Of a stretch of 64,000 bases of DNA, positions 26,426 through 35,354 are shown piece by piece. Every line of letters begins with the position of its first letter. Position 1 is the first letter of the stretch. This DNA comes from Desulfobacterium sp. (lineage in GTDB: Bacteria > Desulfobacterota > Desulfobacteria > Desulfobacterales > Desulfobacteraceae). The notes under the pieces were generated by a model, which was given only the letters and a program-made list of their open reading frames with translations, was not told where the DNA came from and did not search any database. The DNA lies in the NCBI GenBank assembly GCA_030145245.1, contig JAQYWC010000011.1:1-64000 (forward strand). Direction: 5' to 3'. The position numbers were made by a program, and so were the translations under genes.

Positions 26426-27211
26426 TTAGGGGACAGATTTGAAATCTGTCCCCATGTTGCTGGGCATCTGGTTGATGGTGGCGGCCATGTAGCCGGCGCC
26501 GAACCCGTTGTCGATGTTGACCACGGCAATGTTGGAACTGCAGGAGTTGAGCATGCCTAGAAGGGCGGTCATGCCGCCGAAGCTGGTGCCGTAGCCAACG
26601 CTTGTGGGAACCGCGATCACAGGCGCCCGTACCATGCCGGCCACAACGCTTGGGAGCGCTCCCTCCATTCCTGCCACAACCACCAGGACCGATGCGTTTT
26701 CGATGATCTCCCTGTGGGCAAACAGCCGATGGATGCCGGCCACGCCCACGTCAAAGATGGAGCGGACCCGGTTCCCCATGGCCTGGGCGGTGATGGCCGC
26801 CTCCTTGGCAACGGGAATATCCGATGTGCCGGCGGATATGATGAGGATTTCACCAAAGGACTTGAGTTCAGGTTCCTGTTCCTTTAACAGGAGTATCCTT
26901 GCCGCCTCGTCATACTCGGCGGCTGGAAATGCCTTTCTCACCTGGTCGGCCTTTTCGCGGTCGATCCGGGTCACCAGGATGATCTCTTCGTTCTTTGCCA
27001 TGGAGCCCATGATGCCGGTGATCTGGTCGGCCGTTTTGCCCTGGCCGAAGATCACCTCCGGAAATCCTTTTCTCAAGGATCTGTGATGGTCGATGTGGGC
27101 ATAGTCGATATCTTCATAGGCCATGGCCTTGAGGGATGCCTGGGCCTCGTCAGGGGAAAGATTGCCTTTTGCGACCCGGTCTAAAATGTCTGCAAGCCGT
27201 TGTTGATTCAT
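26426..27211 (-). CDS. larB: nickel-pincer cofactor biosynthesis protein LarB
   Basis: A 261-aa PurE-like enzyme. LarB carboxylates and hydrolyses nicotinic acid adenine dinucleotide in the first step of nickel-pincer nucleotide synthesis. Visible signatures are DHHRSLRKGFPEVIFGQGKT, the ISAGTSDIPVA PurE-like loop, VVVAGMEGALPSVVAG and NIDNGFGAGYMAA. The native end is near INQMPSN; the final GTDFKSVP is encoded by a REP palindrome and is not part of the family. larC, larE and larA are not nearby. It starts 3 bases after the stop of the ParM-like gene, so the two are co-translated. Confidence 0.9.
   Translation of the reverse strand: MNQQRLADILDRVAKGNLSPDEAQASLKAMAYEDIDYAHIDHHRSLRKGFPEVIFGQGKTADQITGIMGSMAKNEEIILVTRIDREKADQVRKAFPAAEYDEAARILLLKEQEPELKSFGEILIISAGTSDIPVAKEAAITAQAMGNRVRSIFDVGVAGIHRLFAHREIIENASVLVVVAGMEGALPSVVAGMVRAPVIAVPTSVGYGTSFGGMTALLGMLNSCSSNIAVVNIDNGFGAGYMAATINQMPSNMGTDFKSVP
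26429..26453. repeat. REP-like 25-bp palindrome, family A, copy 2, inside larB
   Basis: Identical to copy 1. Read on the minus strand it encodes GTDFKSVP, the last eight residues of LarB, and the TAA just outside it provides the stop codon. Confidence 0.88.
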
Positions 27212-27214
27212 TGT

Positions 27215-28366
27215 TTATACCCTGTTGCCCTTGAGCCAGGCAAGTCCCTTTGAACCCTTGGTTTCATCATTGTTTTCTGTGCCGGTTTCGGCGGCCTGCT
27301 TTTCAGCGGGCTTTTTTTTTTCTGTGTTTTCGGTCTGTCCTGAAGCCGGTGTTTCGGTGTGGCCCCATTTGTATCTTCCGAATTTGAGATAGCCCTGGAC
27401 GTTGTTGAGCCTTGCATCCGTTCCATTTGCAACGGGGATGACGTTGCCCTCAATCTGGGGCTGGAGAAACTGGGCAAGCTCCATGCTGCCACCGCCGGAG
27501 AGGATGATGGAGTCGATATCCCAGTCATCTTCCCAGAGTCGGTTCACGTCGGTTGCAATGGCCGAGGCTGCATGGGTATAGACCCGCTTTTTCAGGTTGG
27601 CGATGTTGTACTCCCGGCCCCTGATCTTTACCATGCCCGATTCGATGAACTTGAACATGCGGTAGAGCTCAATGTTGGCCCCGCTCTCCTGGCGAAGTTT
27701 GTTGGAGATCACGGAAAAGCATTTGGAGATGCCGGTATCCATGGTGGTGGAGCTTCTCTCCACATACTGGAGGCGGTCGAAGATGCTGAAGTCGGTGGTT
27801 CTGAAGCCGATGTCCACGACCCCGAGCTTCTGCATGGAAAGGGCCTTGTCGTTTATTCTGCCCTTGTCGTCCATGATCAGGTTGAAGATGCTGCCCACGG
27901 GCTGGGGGATCATGTGGATCTTGTTGATGTGAATCTTCTTGGTGACATCTTTTCCCCCCTGGTTATGGAAGGTGATTTCGTGGCGGCCCGTGATCTGGTC
28001 GGCGAATCGCTTGTAGTCCCGCTTTAAAAACCCCACGGGAAGTCCGGAAACCACGTTCAGGGAGGTTTTGTTTTCGCAGCACACCCCGGCGGCGGTGATG
28101 GCAAGTATCTTGACAAAGTCGGACAGCAATTTCCCCTGGTCCAGGGTGAACTCCCTGACGTTGGACTGTTGTTCCGCATAGTTGCCAATGAAATAGGTTT
28201 TGTCATCCAGAGTGACGTGGAGGTTTGAGGCACTTTCATCAGCGCCCAGGGAGGAGTTGAACTGGATGTCTGTGGAATCTCCGATTATGGATTTAAAGAT
28301 AACAGAGTTTGTGCCGTTAAATGCTTTTGTGAATCCAAATCCGACATCTATTCCCACAATTTCCAT
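27215..28366 (-). CDS. ParM/StbA-like actin-family ATPase
   Basis: A 383-aa actin-fold protein. The phosphate-1 motif is IVGIDVGFGFTKAF at the N-terminus, phosphate-2 is LGVVDIGFRTTDFSIF near residue 185, and the adenosine motif is IILSGGGSMELAQFL near 290. Residues 335-383 are a low-complexity charged tail rich in Lys, Glu and Thr. Relatives are plasmid-segregation filaments (ParM, Alp7A) and chromosomal or archaeal homologues. No ParR-like partner or iterons are seen in the 189-base upstream region. Its partner here is larB, 3 bases downstream. Filament formation is inferred from family. Confidence 0.85.
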   Translation of the reverse strand: MEIVGIDVGFGFTKAFNGTNSVIFKSIIGDSTDIQFNSSLGADESASNLHVTLDDKTYFIGNYAEQQSNVREFTLDQGKLLSDFVKILAITAAGVCCENKTSLNVVSGLPVGFLKRDYKRFADQITGRHEITFHNQGGKDVTKKIHINKIHMIPQPVGSIFNLIMDDKGRINDKALSMQKLGVVDIGFRTTDFSIFDRLQYVERSSTTMDTGISKCFSVISNKLRQESGANIELYRMFKFIESGMVKIRGREYNIANLKKRVYTHAASAIATDVNRLWEDDWDIDSIILSGGGSMELAQFLQPQIEGNVIPVANGTDARLNNVQGYLKFGRYKWGHTETPASGQTENTEKKKPAEKQAAETGTENNDETKGSKGLAWLKGNRV

Positions 28367-28555
28367 GATCCCTCCTTATTATTTGTATGCAGTTTCTGCG
28401 TGGAGTCATAATAAAATAACTTTGGTAAAATGAAAATTAATACCACTATCGTTCGCCCAGAGTCAAGAACCATCCCCTTCATAAAAAGCTTGCAAATAAA
28501 TTTTATTGGTGTATGTTTCTCTCCACAGAAACAAGAACAAGTAAAAGGAGCACCT

Positions 28556-28861
28556 ATGCCTGTTGAACGAGAGTTGCTGAAAGCTGTTGCCGCCATTGAT
28601 GATCTGGACGAGCTCGAACTGTTATTCCAGGAGATCTTCACGCCGGGGGAGCTTGCCGACCTCTCCTTGAGGTGGAAGCTTCTGACAGACCTTCATGGGG
28701 GCATGACCCAGCGCAAAATAGCTGAAAAATATAGTATCAGCCTCTGCAAGATAACCCGGGGATCAAAAATCCTGAAGCAGGAGAACTCCATGGTTCTCAA
28801 GATCCTGAAACGAGCGACAAACAGTGCTGAAAAAGGAGATACCATTGACACAGATAAATGA
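28556..28861 (+). CDS. TrpR-like (YerC/YecD-type) transcriptional regulator
   Basis: A small regulator of 101 aa. An all-helical TrpR fold is indicated by FTPGELADLSLRWKLLTDLHGGMTQRKIAEKYSISLCKITRGSKIL, in which MTQRKIAEKYSIS is the helix-turn-helix. I start at ATG 28556, which has AAGGAG five bases upstream; the track's start at 28430 adds 42 residues with no TrpR similarity. Its end overlaps the start of iorA by 17 bases, so it is co-translated with the aryl-pyruvate operon and probably controls it in response to an aromatic amino acid. That ligand is inferred. Confidence 0.82.
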   Translation: MPVERELLKAVAAIDDLDELELLFQEIFTPGELADLSLRWKLLTDLHGGMTQRKIAEKYSISLCKITRGSKILKQENSMVLKILKRATNSAEKGDTIDTDK

Positions 28862-30674
28862 CAGACAGCTCATGCTGGGGAACGAAGCCCTGGCAAGGGG
28901 GCTTTGCGAGAGCGGCTGCCAGATGGCCACGGCCTATCCCGGAACCCCTGCATCGGAGATTCTTCCGGCTGTTGCAGCCCTGAAAAAATCGGAAACCCTG
29001 GAATCCCTGCATGTGCAGTGGGCCGTGAACGAGAAGGTGGCCTTTGAGATCGCCTATGCGGCAAGCATTGCAGGACAGAGAAGTGCCGTTGCCATGAAGC
29101 AGGTGGGGCTGAACGTTGCCTCCGACCCCTTCATGAGTGCAGCCTACCTGGGGGTGAAAGGCGGATTCCTTGTGATCAGCGCCGATGATCCCGGTCCCCA
29201 CTCCTCCCAGACCGAACAGGATTCCAGGCTCTATGCCATGTCCGCCAAGATTCCCGTGCTGGACCCGGATTCGCCGGAGCAGGCAAGGGACATGGTGGAT
29301 CTTGGGTTCAGGTTGTCGGAACAGTTCGAGATTCCGGTGATGATACGGCCCACCACACGGGTGTGCCACGCCCGCCAGGACATCCAAATAAATAAGGTCA
29401 TCCCCGGCACTGTTGAGGCAAATTTTGAAAAGAACCCGGGAAGATGGGCCGCCACTCCCAAGTTCCGGTTCAAGCTCCACAACGAACTTGAGGCAAAGCT
29501 TGCCGGGATCGCCAGTTTTGAAGAGACCGCCCCGGTTCGTCTCAACCCGGATACGGGCAAACCGTCAAAGGCCATTGTAGTGGCAGGCGTCAGTGCCGCC
29601 CATGCCCGGGACATCGTCAACGAGCTTGATGTCAGCGACAGGGTTGCCCTCTATCAGGTGATCCAGCCCTATCCCCTGCATACGGCCTTTATGGACGAGA
29701 TCCTGGAGACTCACAGCGATATCCTGGTGCTGGAGGAAACCACCGGCATCATCGAGATGCAGCTGGCAAGACGGGACAAGGTCAAGGGAAAACAGAGCGG
29801 CCATGTACCAAGGACAGGGGAGCTGCTTCCTGAGATCATGGAGGCGATCATTGCTGAGTTCTGCGGGACAGAATCCCGGTCTTCGATTATGGAACCCGTC
29901 CCAGGCCGGCGACCCACCCTGTGTGCCGGCTGTCCCCACCGGGCCAGCTTCTTTGCCATTAAAAGGGCCGCTCCCAAAGGTATCTACACAAGCGACATCG
30001 GCTGCTATACCCTGGGCATGAACCTTGGGGCCGTGGACACCGTGCTCTGCATGGGGGCCGCCATCAGCCAGGCCGCAGGCTTTGCCCATGCTTATAATGA
30101 TGAGAAACGGCCCCCCATCGTGGCCACCATGGGGGATTCCACCTTTTTCCATGCAGGTGTTCCCGCCCTCATCGATGCCGTGGTCCAGAAGGCCCCCATT
30201 CTGCTTGTCATCCTTGACAACAGAACCACGGCCATGACCGGCAACCAGCCCACCCCTGCCACAGGCATTGACGTACTCGGGGAAGAGGTTGCGTCCGTTG
30301 ATATTGCAAAACTGGTTGAAGGCTGCGGCATCACCTATTGCAAGACAGTCGATCCCATGGATACCAAAGGGTTCATTACCCATATCAAGGAGGCTGTGGC
30401 CTATACAAAGGAAAATGGTCCCGGGGTGGTGATCTCCCGGTCTCCCTGTCTCCTGAGCATGTCCAAAGCCCAGCGCATGGAACAGTATCAGAAGGTGGAG
30501 GTCTCAGACGATTGTGACGGCTGCGGTTATTGCGTCTCACACTTCGAGTGTCCGGCCCTTGTCCTTGACAGCGATAACGAGCGGGTGGATATCGACGCCT
30601 CCCTCTGCTCGGGATGCGGAGTGTGCGTCCACGTCTGCCCAAAGGGCTCCATCGTTCCGGGTCTTGTCAATTAA
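28845..30674 (+). CDS. iorA: indolepyruvate:ferredoxin oxidoreductase, alpha subunit
   Basis: The catalytic subunit, 609 aa, which oxidatively decarboxylates aryl pyruvates (from Trp, Phe, Tyr) to aryl-acetyl-CoA, reducing ferredoxin. N-terminal segments include AYPGTPASEILPA. The TPP domain has AGCPHRASFFAIK and MGDSTFFHAGVPAL. The C-terminus carries two 4Fe-4S clusters (CDGCGYC...CSGCGVCVHVCPKG). I choose TTG 28845 as start because AAGGAG lies 6 bases before it; the track's GTG 28824 precedes that ribosome site. It overlaps the trpR-like gene. Confidence 0.96.
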   Translation: MTQINDRQLMLGNEALARGLCESGCQMATAYPGTPASEILPAVAALKKSETLESLHVQWAVNEKVAFEIAYAASIAGQRSAVAMKQVGLNVASDPFMSAAYLGVKGGFLVISADDPGPHSSQTEQDSRLYAMSAKIPVLDPDSPEQARDMVDLGFRLSEQFEIPVMIRPTTRVCHARQDIQINKVIPGTVEANFEKNPGRWAATPKFRFKLHNELEAKLAGIASFEETAPVRLNPDTGKPSKAIVVAGVSAAHARDIVNELDVSDRVALYQVIQPYPLHTAFMDEILETHSDILVLEETTGIIEMQLARRDKVKGKQSGHVPRTGELLPEIMEAIIAEFCGTESRSSIMEPVPGRRPTLCAGCPHRASFFAIKRAAPKGIYTSDIGCYTLGMNLGAVDTVLCMGAAISQAAGFAHAYNDEKRPPIVATMGDSTFFHAGVPALIDAVVQKAPILLVILDNRTTAMTGNQPTPATGIDVLGEEVASVDIAKLVEGCGITYCKTVDPMDTKGFITHIKEAVAYTKENGPGVVISRSPCLLSMSKAQRMEQYQKVEVSDDCDGCGYCVSHFECPALVLDSDNERVDIDASLCSGCGVCVHVCPKGSIVPGLVN

Positions 30675-30690
30675 TTCAATGGGGAATCAA

Positions 30691-31224
30691 ATGAACTATC
30701 AGATCGTAATCAGCGGAGTAGGGGGCCAGGGTGTCCTCTTTGTGACAAGGCTGCTTGCCCAGGCCTGCATGGATGACAATAAAAGGGTGCTCACCTCAGA
30801 GACCCACGGCATGGCCCAGCGGGGAGGAACCGTTATTTCACACCTCAAGGTGGGCACTTTCAGCAGCCCCCTGATCCGGCCGGGGAATGCCGACCTTCTC
30901 GTGGCCCTGAAGGAGGAGAATTATCCCCAGCACAAGGGATTTCTAAGGGATGGGGGCAAGGCCATCGTCAACGCGGGAGAGGAAAGTGTCAAGGGTGCAG
31001 ACCTGACCCCGGTGGATGCGGATGCCATGGCATTACAGGATAATAACCTGCACTCCACCAACCTTTACATGCTGGGGGCGGCATTGGCCTCGGTGGAAGT
31101 CTGCTCCCTTGAAAGGATCAAAGGGCAGATAGAGAAGGTTTTTTCTGCCAAAAGCGATACCGTAAGGGCCAATGCGTTGTTGGCCCTTGAAACAGGATAC
31201 AACCATATTTCTAAGGAGTTGTGA
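30691..31224 (+). CDS. iorB: indolepyruvate:ferredoxin oxidoreductase, beta subunit
   Basis: A 177-aa gamma-domain subunit that pairs with IorA. The opening QIVISGVGGQGVLFVTRLLAQA and the SETHGMAQRGGTVISHLK block are the family hallmarks, contributing to CoA and TPP handling. The track extends this ORF to 30514 inside iorA; I use ATG 30691, where the protein begins MNYQIVISG, as usual. Its stop overlaps the start of the ligase gene by one base, so alpha, beta and ligase are made as a unit. Confidence 0.95.
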   Translation: MNYQIVISGVGGQGVLFVTRLLAQACMDDNKRVLTSETHGMAQRGGTVISHLKVGTFSSPLIRPGNADLLVALKEENYPQHKGFLRDGGKAIVNAGEESVKGADLTPVDADAMALQDNNLHSTNLYMLGAALASVEVCSLERIKGQIEKVFSAKSDTVRANALLALETGYNHISKEL

Positions 31225-32519
31225 TGGGTTTCATCCCCCGGAATTTGACCAGGGAAGCCATTGAGAAGATTCAGCTTGACGGACTGCGTTGGACCGTGAA
31301 CCATGCCCTTGCCAACTCCTCCCTTTACCAGGGAACCTTTGGCAAGGCCGGTGCCACGGCCCAGGACGTCAGAAGCCTTGAAGACCTTCAAAACCTGCCC
31401 TTCCTCGACAAGCACGATCTCCAGGCAGACTACCCCTTGCCCCTGAAGTCGGTTTCCGACGAGGAGGTGGTGAGGATCCACGGCTCATCCGGCACCACCG
31501 GCAAGCGTAAGGTGATGTGCTACACCCAGAACGACATCGATGTGTGGGCCGACATGTTTGCCCGCTGCTACGAGCTTTCCGGCATGACCCGGAGGGACAG
31601 GGTTCACATTGCCGTGGGCTACGGCCTCTGGACCGCAGGAGCTGGGTTCCAGCTCGGGTGCGAACGGTTCGGTGCCATGGCCGTGCCCATGGGCCCGGTG
31701 AACACGGACATGCATGTGGAGATGCTGGTGGATATGCAGAGTACGGTCTTCTGCTCCACCGCCTCCATGGCCCTGCTCATGGCAGAGGAGGTCCGGAAGA
31801 GGGGGCTTTTGTCCAAGATCAAGCTCAACAAGATCATCCTCGGCGCCGAACGCCACAGCGACGCCATGCGCAAGCGCATCGGCGAAATGTTGGGGGTGGA
31901 CGAAATCTATGACATCTACGGACTGACCGAGGTGTACGGGCCCGGCGCCGGCCTTGACTGTACTGCCCACGAAGGGATCCACTTCTGGGACGACCTTTTT
32001 ATCTATGAGATCATCGATCCCGTTTCCCTGAAGCCCGTGCCCGAAGGAGAGGTGGGCGAGCTTGTGATCACCTCGCTTAAAAAGGAGGCCAGCCCCCTTA
32101 TCCGTTACCGGACCCACGACCTGACACGAATCATCCCCGGGGACTGCCCCTGCGGACTCTCGTTTCCCCGGCACGACCGGATCCAGGGCCGGAGCGACGA
32201 CATGTTCATCTACAGGGCCGTCAACATCTATCCCAACCAGATCGATCTCATCCTTGACCCCATGGAGGGGGTGGGCAGCGAGTACCAGATCATCCTGGAT
32301 CACCAGGAGAACGGCCGGGACATGATGACCTTGAAAGTGGAGCGTTCGGGCAAGGGCTCCTCCGACGATGATACAGCCCTTAGCGCCATGATCTCCGACC
32401 GGATGAGAAGAAAGCTTCTTGTGAGGGCCGCAGTTGAGATCCTTGATCCCCAAGCCCTTCCAAGGACCCAGCGGAAAAGCCAACGGGTCTTTGACAACAG
32501 AAACGGCAACAGCAGGTAA
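31224..32519 (+). CDS. phenylacetate-CoA ligase (PaaK family)
   Basis: A 431-aa adenylate-forming enzyme that interconverts aryl acetate and aryl-acetyl-CoA with ATP. The AMP-binding loop is HGSSGTTGKRKVM near residue 90; IYGLTEVYGPG and RYRTHDL are the further core motifs, and RSDDMFIYRAVNIYP leads into the C-terminal lid. ATG 31224 has AAGGAG five bases upstream and overlaps the iorB stop. With IorAB it could make ATP from aryl-acetyl-CoA during aromatic amino acid breakdown, or activate imported aryl acetate; sequence cannot decide the direction. Confidence 0.94.
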   Translation: MGFIPRNLTREAIEKIQLDGLRWTVNHALANSSLYQGTFGKAGATAQDVRSLEDLQNLPFLDKHDLQADYPLPLKSVSDEEVVRIHGSSGTTGKRKVMCYTQNDIDVWADMFARCYELSGMTRRDRVHIAVGYGLWTAGAGFQLGCERFGAMAVPMGPVNTDMHVEMLVDMQSTVFCSTASMALLMAEEVRKRGLLSKIKLNKIILGAERHSDAMRKRIGEMLGVDEIYDIYGLTEVYGPGAGLDCTAHEGIHFWDDLFIYEIIDPVSLKPVPEGEVGELVITSLKKEASPLIRYRTHDLTRIIPGDCPCGLSFPRHDRIQGRSDDMFIYRAVNIYPNQIDLILDPMEGVGSEYQIILDHQENGRDMMTLKVERSGKGSSDDDTALSAMISDRMRRKLLVRAAVEILDPQALPRTQRKSQRVFDNRNGNSR

Positions 32520-32531
32520 AGGAAAGAAAAG

Positions 32532-33557
32532 ATGAAGAGATTCAAGACGTTTGCGACCACGGCAATCATGACCGCCTTTCTGGCAGTTCTCCTTTGCCAG
32601 TCACCGGCAGGGGCAAAATCCATTTCCCTGAACTATGCCAACTTCCCACCGGCCCCCACATTTCCCTGTGTGCAGATGGAGCAGTGGAAGTCGGAAGTTG
32701 AAGCCAAAACCCAGGGCAAGGTGCGCATCAACACCTTTCCCGGAGGCACCCTCCTCGGCGCAAGGGACATGATGGACGGTGTGATCGCAGGCCAGGCCGA
32801 CATCGGGTGCCTGTGCATGGCCTACCAGCCCGGACGGTTCATGGTGACCAATGCCGTGAGCCTGCCCCTTGGCATCCCCGATTCCAGGACCGGAAGCCTG
32901 GTTCTCACGGATCTCTTCAAGAAGGAAAATCCCAGGGCCTTCAATAAGGTCAAGGTGTTGGCCCTCTTTACCACAGCTCCTGCAAACATCATGTCCAGGA
33001 AACGGGTTGCAACCCTCCAGGATCTTAGCGGCATGGATCTCAGGGCCTCTGGCGGGGCTGCCGAGATTCTTAAAACCTGGGGGGCCAACCAGATCGGCAT
33101 GCCCATGTCCGCCACCCCGGAAGCCCTGCAAAAGGGCGTGGTCCAGGGACTCTTCTCCTCCCTTGAGGTGATGAAGGACCTGAAGTTTGCCGAGGAGTGC
33201 TCATATGTGACCGTGACCAACACCGTGGTCTACCCCTTTGCCGTTGTCATGAATCTCGACCGGTGGAATGCCCTCCCTGACGATGTCAAAACCGTGATGG
33301 AGAACCTTTCAAGGGAGCAGGCCCTGTGGACCGGTATTTACATGGACAACCATGTAAAGGAGGCGGTTGAATGGTCCAAAAAGACCCACAATGTCGAGTT
33401 CCTTGAGCTTGATCCTGCAAACTCCCAGGCCTGGAACCAGACCCTTTTACCCATCACGGAAAAGTGGATCGAAAAGGCGTCTGCCAAGGGATTTGACGGT
33501 AAAAACATCGTGGACACCATCAAGACGCTCATCCAAAAGCATGGACAGGATAGCTGA
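32532..33557 (+). CDS. dctP: TRAP transporter solute-binding protein (DctP family)
   Basis: A 341-aa periplasmic receptor. The signal peptide is residues 1-28 (FLAVLLCQSPAGA). The mature part has the DctP fold signatures WKSEVEAKTQGKVRINTFPGGTLLGARDMMDGVIAGQADIG, and the selectivity helix region has MDLRASGG. It starts 12 bases after the CoA ligase gene and is followed by overlapping permease subunits. Given the iorAB-ligase genes in the same operon, the likely cargo is an aromatic acid such as phenylacetate or indoleacetate; this is inferred from context. Confidence 0.94.
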   Translation: MKRFKTFATTAIMTAFLAVLLCQSPAGAKSISLNYANFPPAPTFPCVQMEQWKSEVEAKTQGKVRINTFPGGTLLGARDMMDGVIAGQADIGCLCMAYQPGRFMVTNAVSLPLGIPDSRTGSLVLTDLFKKENPRAFNKVKVLALFTTAPANIMSRKRVATLQDLSGMDLRASGGAAEILKTWGANQIGMPMSATPEALQKGVVQGLFSSLEVMKDLKFAEECSYVTVTNTVVYPFAVVMNLDRWNALPDDVKTVMENLSREQALWTGIYMDNHVKEAVEWSKKTHNVEFLELDPANSQAWNQTLLPITEKWIEKASAKGFDGKNIVDTIKTLIQKHGQDS

Positions 33558-34027
33558 TGCAAAAAATCCTAACCTTGCTAAACAGGCTCCAGACCGGGGT
33601 TGCCGGCGTGCTCCTGGTGATGATGGTGGTTCTGACCACGGCCAACATCCTGGCCCGCCAGGTGGGCCTTCCCATCCGGGGCACCTTTGAACTCATGGGA
33701 TTCCTGGGGGCTGCCGTGTTCGGTTTGAGCCTGTCGTTTTCCCACTGGAAAAAAGAGCACCTCTATGTGAGCATCCTCTTTGACCGGTTTCCCAGAAAGG
33801 TTCAGCAACTGGCACGGGCCATCAACACCCTTGCCTGCATTGGCCTTTTCTCCCTTGTCTCCTGGCAGCTGGTGAAGACAGGGGTGAACCTCAAGAGGGT
33901 GGAGGAGGTGTCCGAAACCCTGGGAATCGCCTATTACCCCGTTGTCCTGGTGGTCGCCTTTGGGGTGGCCGTTCTTGTCTTTCTTTTTGTATATGAGTTG
34001 TTTACCGGTTTTGGAGAAGCGTCGTGA
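33557..34027 (+). CDS. dctQ: TRAP transporter small permease subunit (DctQ family)
   Basis: A 156-aa inner-membrane protein with four hydrophobic helices (around residues 13-33, 44-64, 84-105 and 126-150). The conserved feature is a helix containing ANILARQVGLPIRGTFELMGFLG followed by HWKKEHLYVSILFDRFP. Its ATG overlaps the dctP stop by one base and its stop overlaps the GTG of dctM, a classic coupled dctPQM arrangement. Confidence 0.93.
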   Translation: MQKILTLLNRLQTGVAGVLLVMMVVLTTANILARQVGLPIRGTFELMGFLGAAVFGLSLSFSHWKKEHLYVSILFDRFPRKVQQLARAINTLACIGLFSLVSWQLVKTGVNLKRVEEVSETLGIAYYPVVLVVAFGVAVLVFLFVYELFTGFGEAS

Positions 34028-35328
34028 GTCTTACCCTTGTTGGAATCGTGGGGATCGTTTCCCTGCTGGTGATCCTTTTTTTTCTCGGCATGCCCGTGGG
34101 GTTTTCCATGGCCCTGGTGGGATTCCTCGGATTTTCCCATGTGATCAACCTTAATGCAGGCATGAATATGTCAGGATCGGTCTTCTGGTCGGTGTGCTCC
34201 AAATACGGGCTCACCGTGATCCCGCTGTTCATCTTCATGGGCCAGATCGCCTTTTACTCCGGGGTGAACCAGCGCCTCTACCGGGCCGCCCATGCCTGGA
34301 CCGGGCATATCCGGGGCGGGCTTGCCATGGCCACGGTCATGGCCTGCAGCGCCTTTGCCGCCATCTGCGGTTCCAACACGGCAACCGCCGCCACCATGAG
34401 CACCGTGGCCCTGCCTGAGATGAGGAAATACGGCTATTCAACCATCCTCAGCACCGGCGCCATTGCCTGCGGTTCCACCCTGGGGGTGGTCATTCCGCCA
34501 AGCGTTGTGCTCATCATCATCGGGCTTGCCACGGAGCAGTCCATTGCCAGACTTTTTTACGGAGGCATTGGCGCCGGCATCGTCCTGACCCTGCTCCTCA
34601 CCGCCACCGTCAGCTTCGTCTGCTATCTGCGTCCCCAGTGGGGGCCGGTTACCGACAAACCCTCCCTCAAAGCCCGGATCGCGTCCCTTTCAGGCGCAGG
34701 AGAGATGCTCCTTTTGTTCGGCCTTGTGATGGCTGGGCTCTGGGCCGGTGTCTTCACCCCGTCCGAGGCCGGGGCCGCAGGCGCGTTTTTTGCCCTGGTG
34801 ATCGCGGTCCTTGGCAAGACCCTCTCCTGGGACAATTTCAAAAAAGCGATCCTTGACACCCTGCGAATCTCCTGCATGGTGATCATGCTCATCGCAGGTG
34901 CCATGATCTTCGGCCGGTTTCTTGCCGTCACCAGGATTCCCTTTGACCTTGCCTCGGGTGTTGCAGCCCTGGAGCTTCCCTCCTGGGCCATCATGGGCAC
35001 CATCTGCCTGATCTATATCCTTGGCGGGGCCATCATGGATGCCCTGGCCCTTCTGTTGATCACCATTCCCATCTTTTTTCCCCTGGCCCTTCAGATGGGG
35101 TACGATCCTGTCTGGTTTGCCGTCACCATCACCGTGGTCACCACCCTCGGGGCCGTCACCCCGCCTGTTGGGGCAACCACCTATGTGGTGGCAGGGGTTG
35201 CCGGGGACATCCCCCTGAAGGATGTATTCAAAGGTGTGGCCCTGTTCCTGCCGGCCTACACCCTCACCATCCTGCTCCTGATTCTCTTCCCCGCCCTCGT
35301 AACCTTTCTCCCAGGCTTTCTGGGATAG
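34024..35328 (+). CDS. dctM: TRAP transporter large permease subunit (DctM family)
   Basis: A 434-aa inner-membrane protein with about 12 helices that forms the translocation path. Typical segments are GMPVGFSMALVGFLG, SAFAAICGSNTATAATMSTVALPEMRKYGY, GSTLGVVIPPSVVLIIIG and ITVVTTLGAVTPPVGATTYV. It starts at GTG overlapping the dctQ stop. It ends the operon, 26 bases from the convergent thioesterase gene, and no clear terminator is visible between them. Confidence 0.95.
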   Translation: MSLTLVGIVGIVSLLVILFFLGMPVGFSMALVGFLGFSHVINLNAGMNMSGSVFWSVCSKYGLTVIPLFIFMGQIAFYSGVNQRLYRAAHAWTGHIRGGLAMATVMACSAFAAICGSNTATAATMSTVALPEMRKYGYSTILSTGAIACGSTLGVVIPPSVVLIIIGLATEQSIARLFYGGIGAGIVLTLLLTATVSFVCYLRPQWGPVTDKPSLKARIASLSGAGEMLLLFGLVMAGLWAGVFTPSEAGAAGAFFALVIAVLGKTLSWDNFKKAILDTLRISCMVIMLIAGAMIFGRFLAVTRIPFDLASGVAALELPSWAIMGTICLIYILGGAIMDALALLLITIPIFFPLALQMGYDPVWFAVTITVVTTLGAVTPPVGATTYVVAGVAGDIPLKDVFKGVALFLPAYTLTILLLILFPALVTFLPGFLG

Positions 35329-35354
35329 GTATTTTCGGCAACACTACCCCGGAC

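Noticed and set aside
26344-26453. Spaced identical palindromes as a CRISPR-like array
   Set aside because: Only two intact units here, the units are full palindromes, the other copies are 24 kb away inside recB, and no cas gene is present.
28367-28555. Possible parC-like centromere upstream of the ParM-like gene
   Set aside because: I looked for direct repeats or iterons in the 189-base gap and found none.
30514-30690. Track extension of iorB into iorA
   Set aside because: The additional 59 residues are an alternate frame of the IorA ferredoxin domain; IorB family proteins begin at MNYQIVISG.
31485-32483. 332-aa minus-strand ORF opposite the CoA ligase gene
   Set aside because: Shadow frame full of His, Gly and Val; the sense protein has all family motifs.
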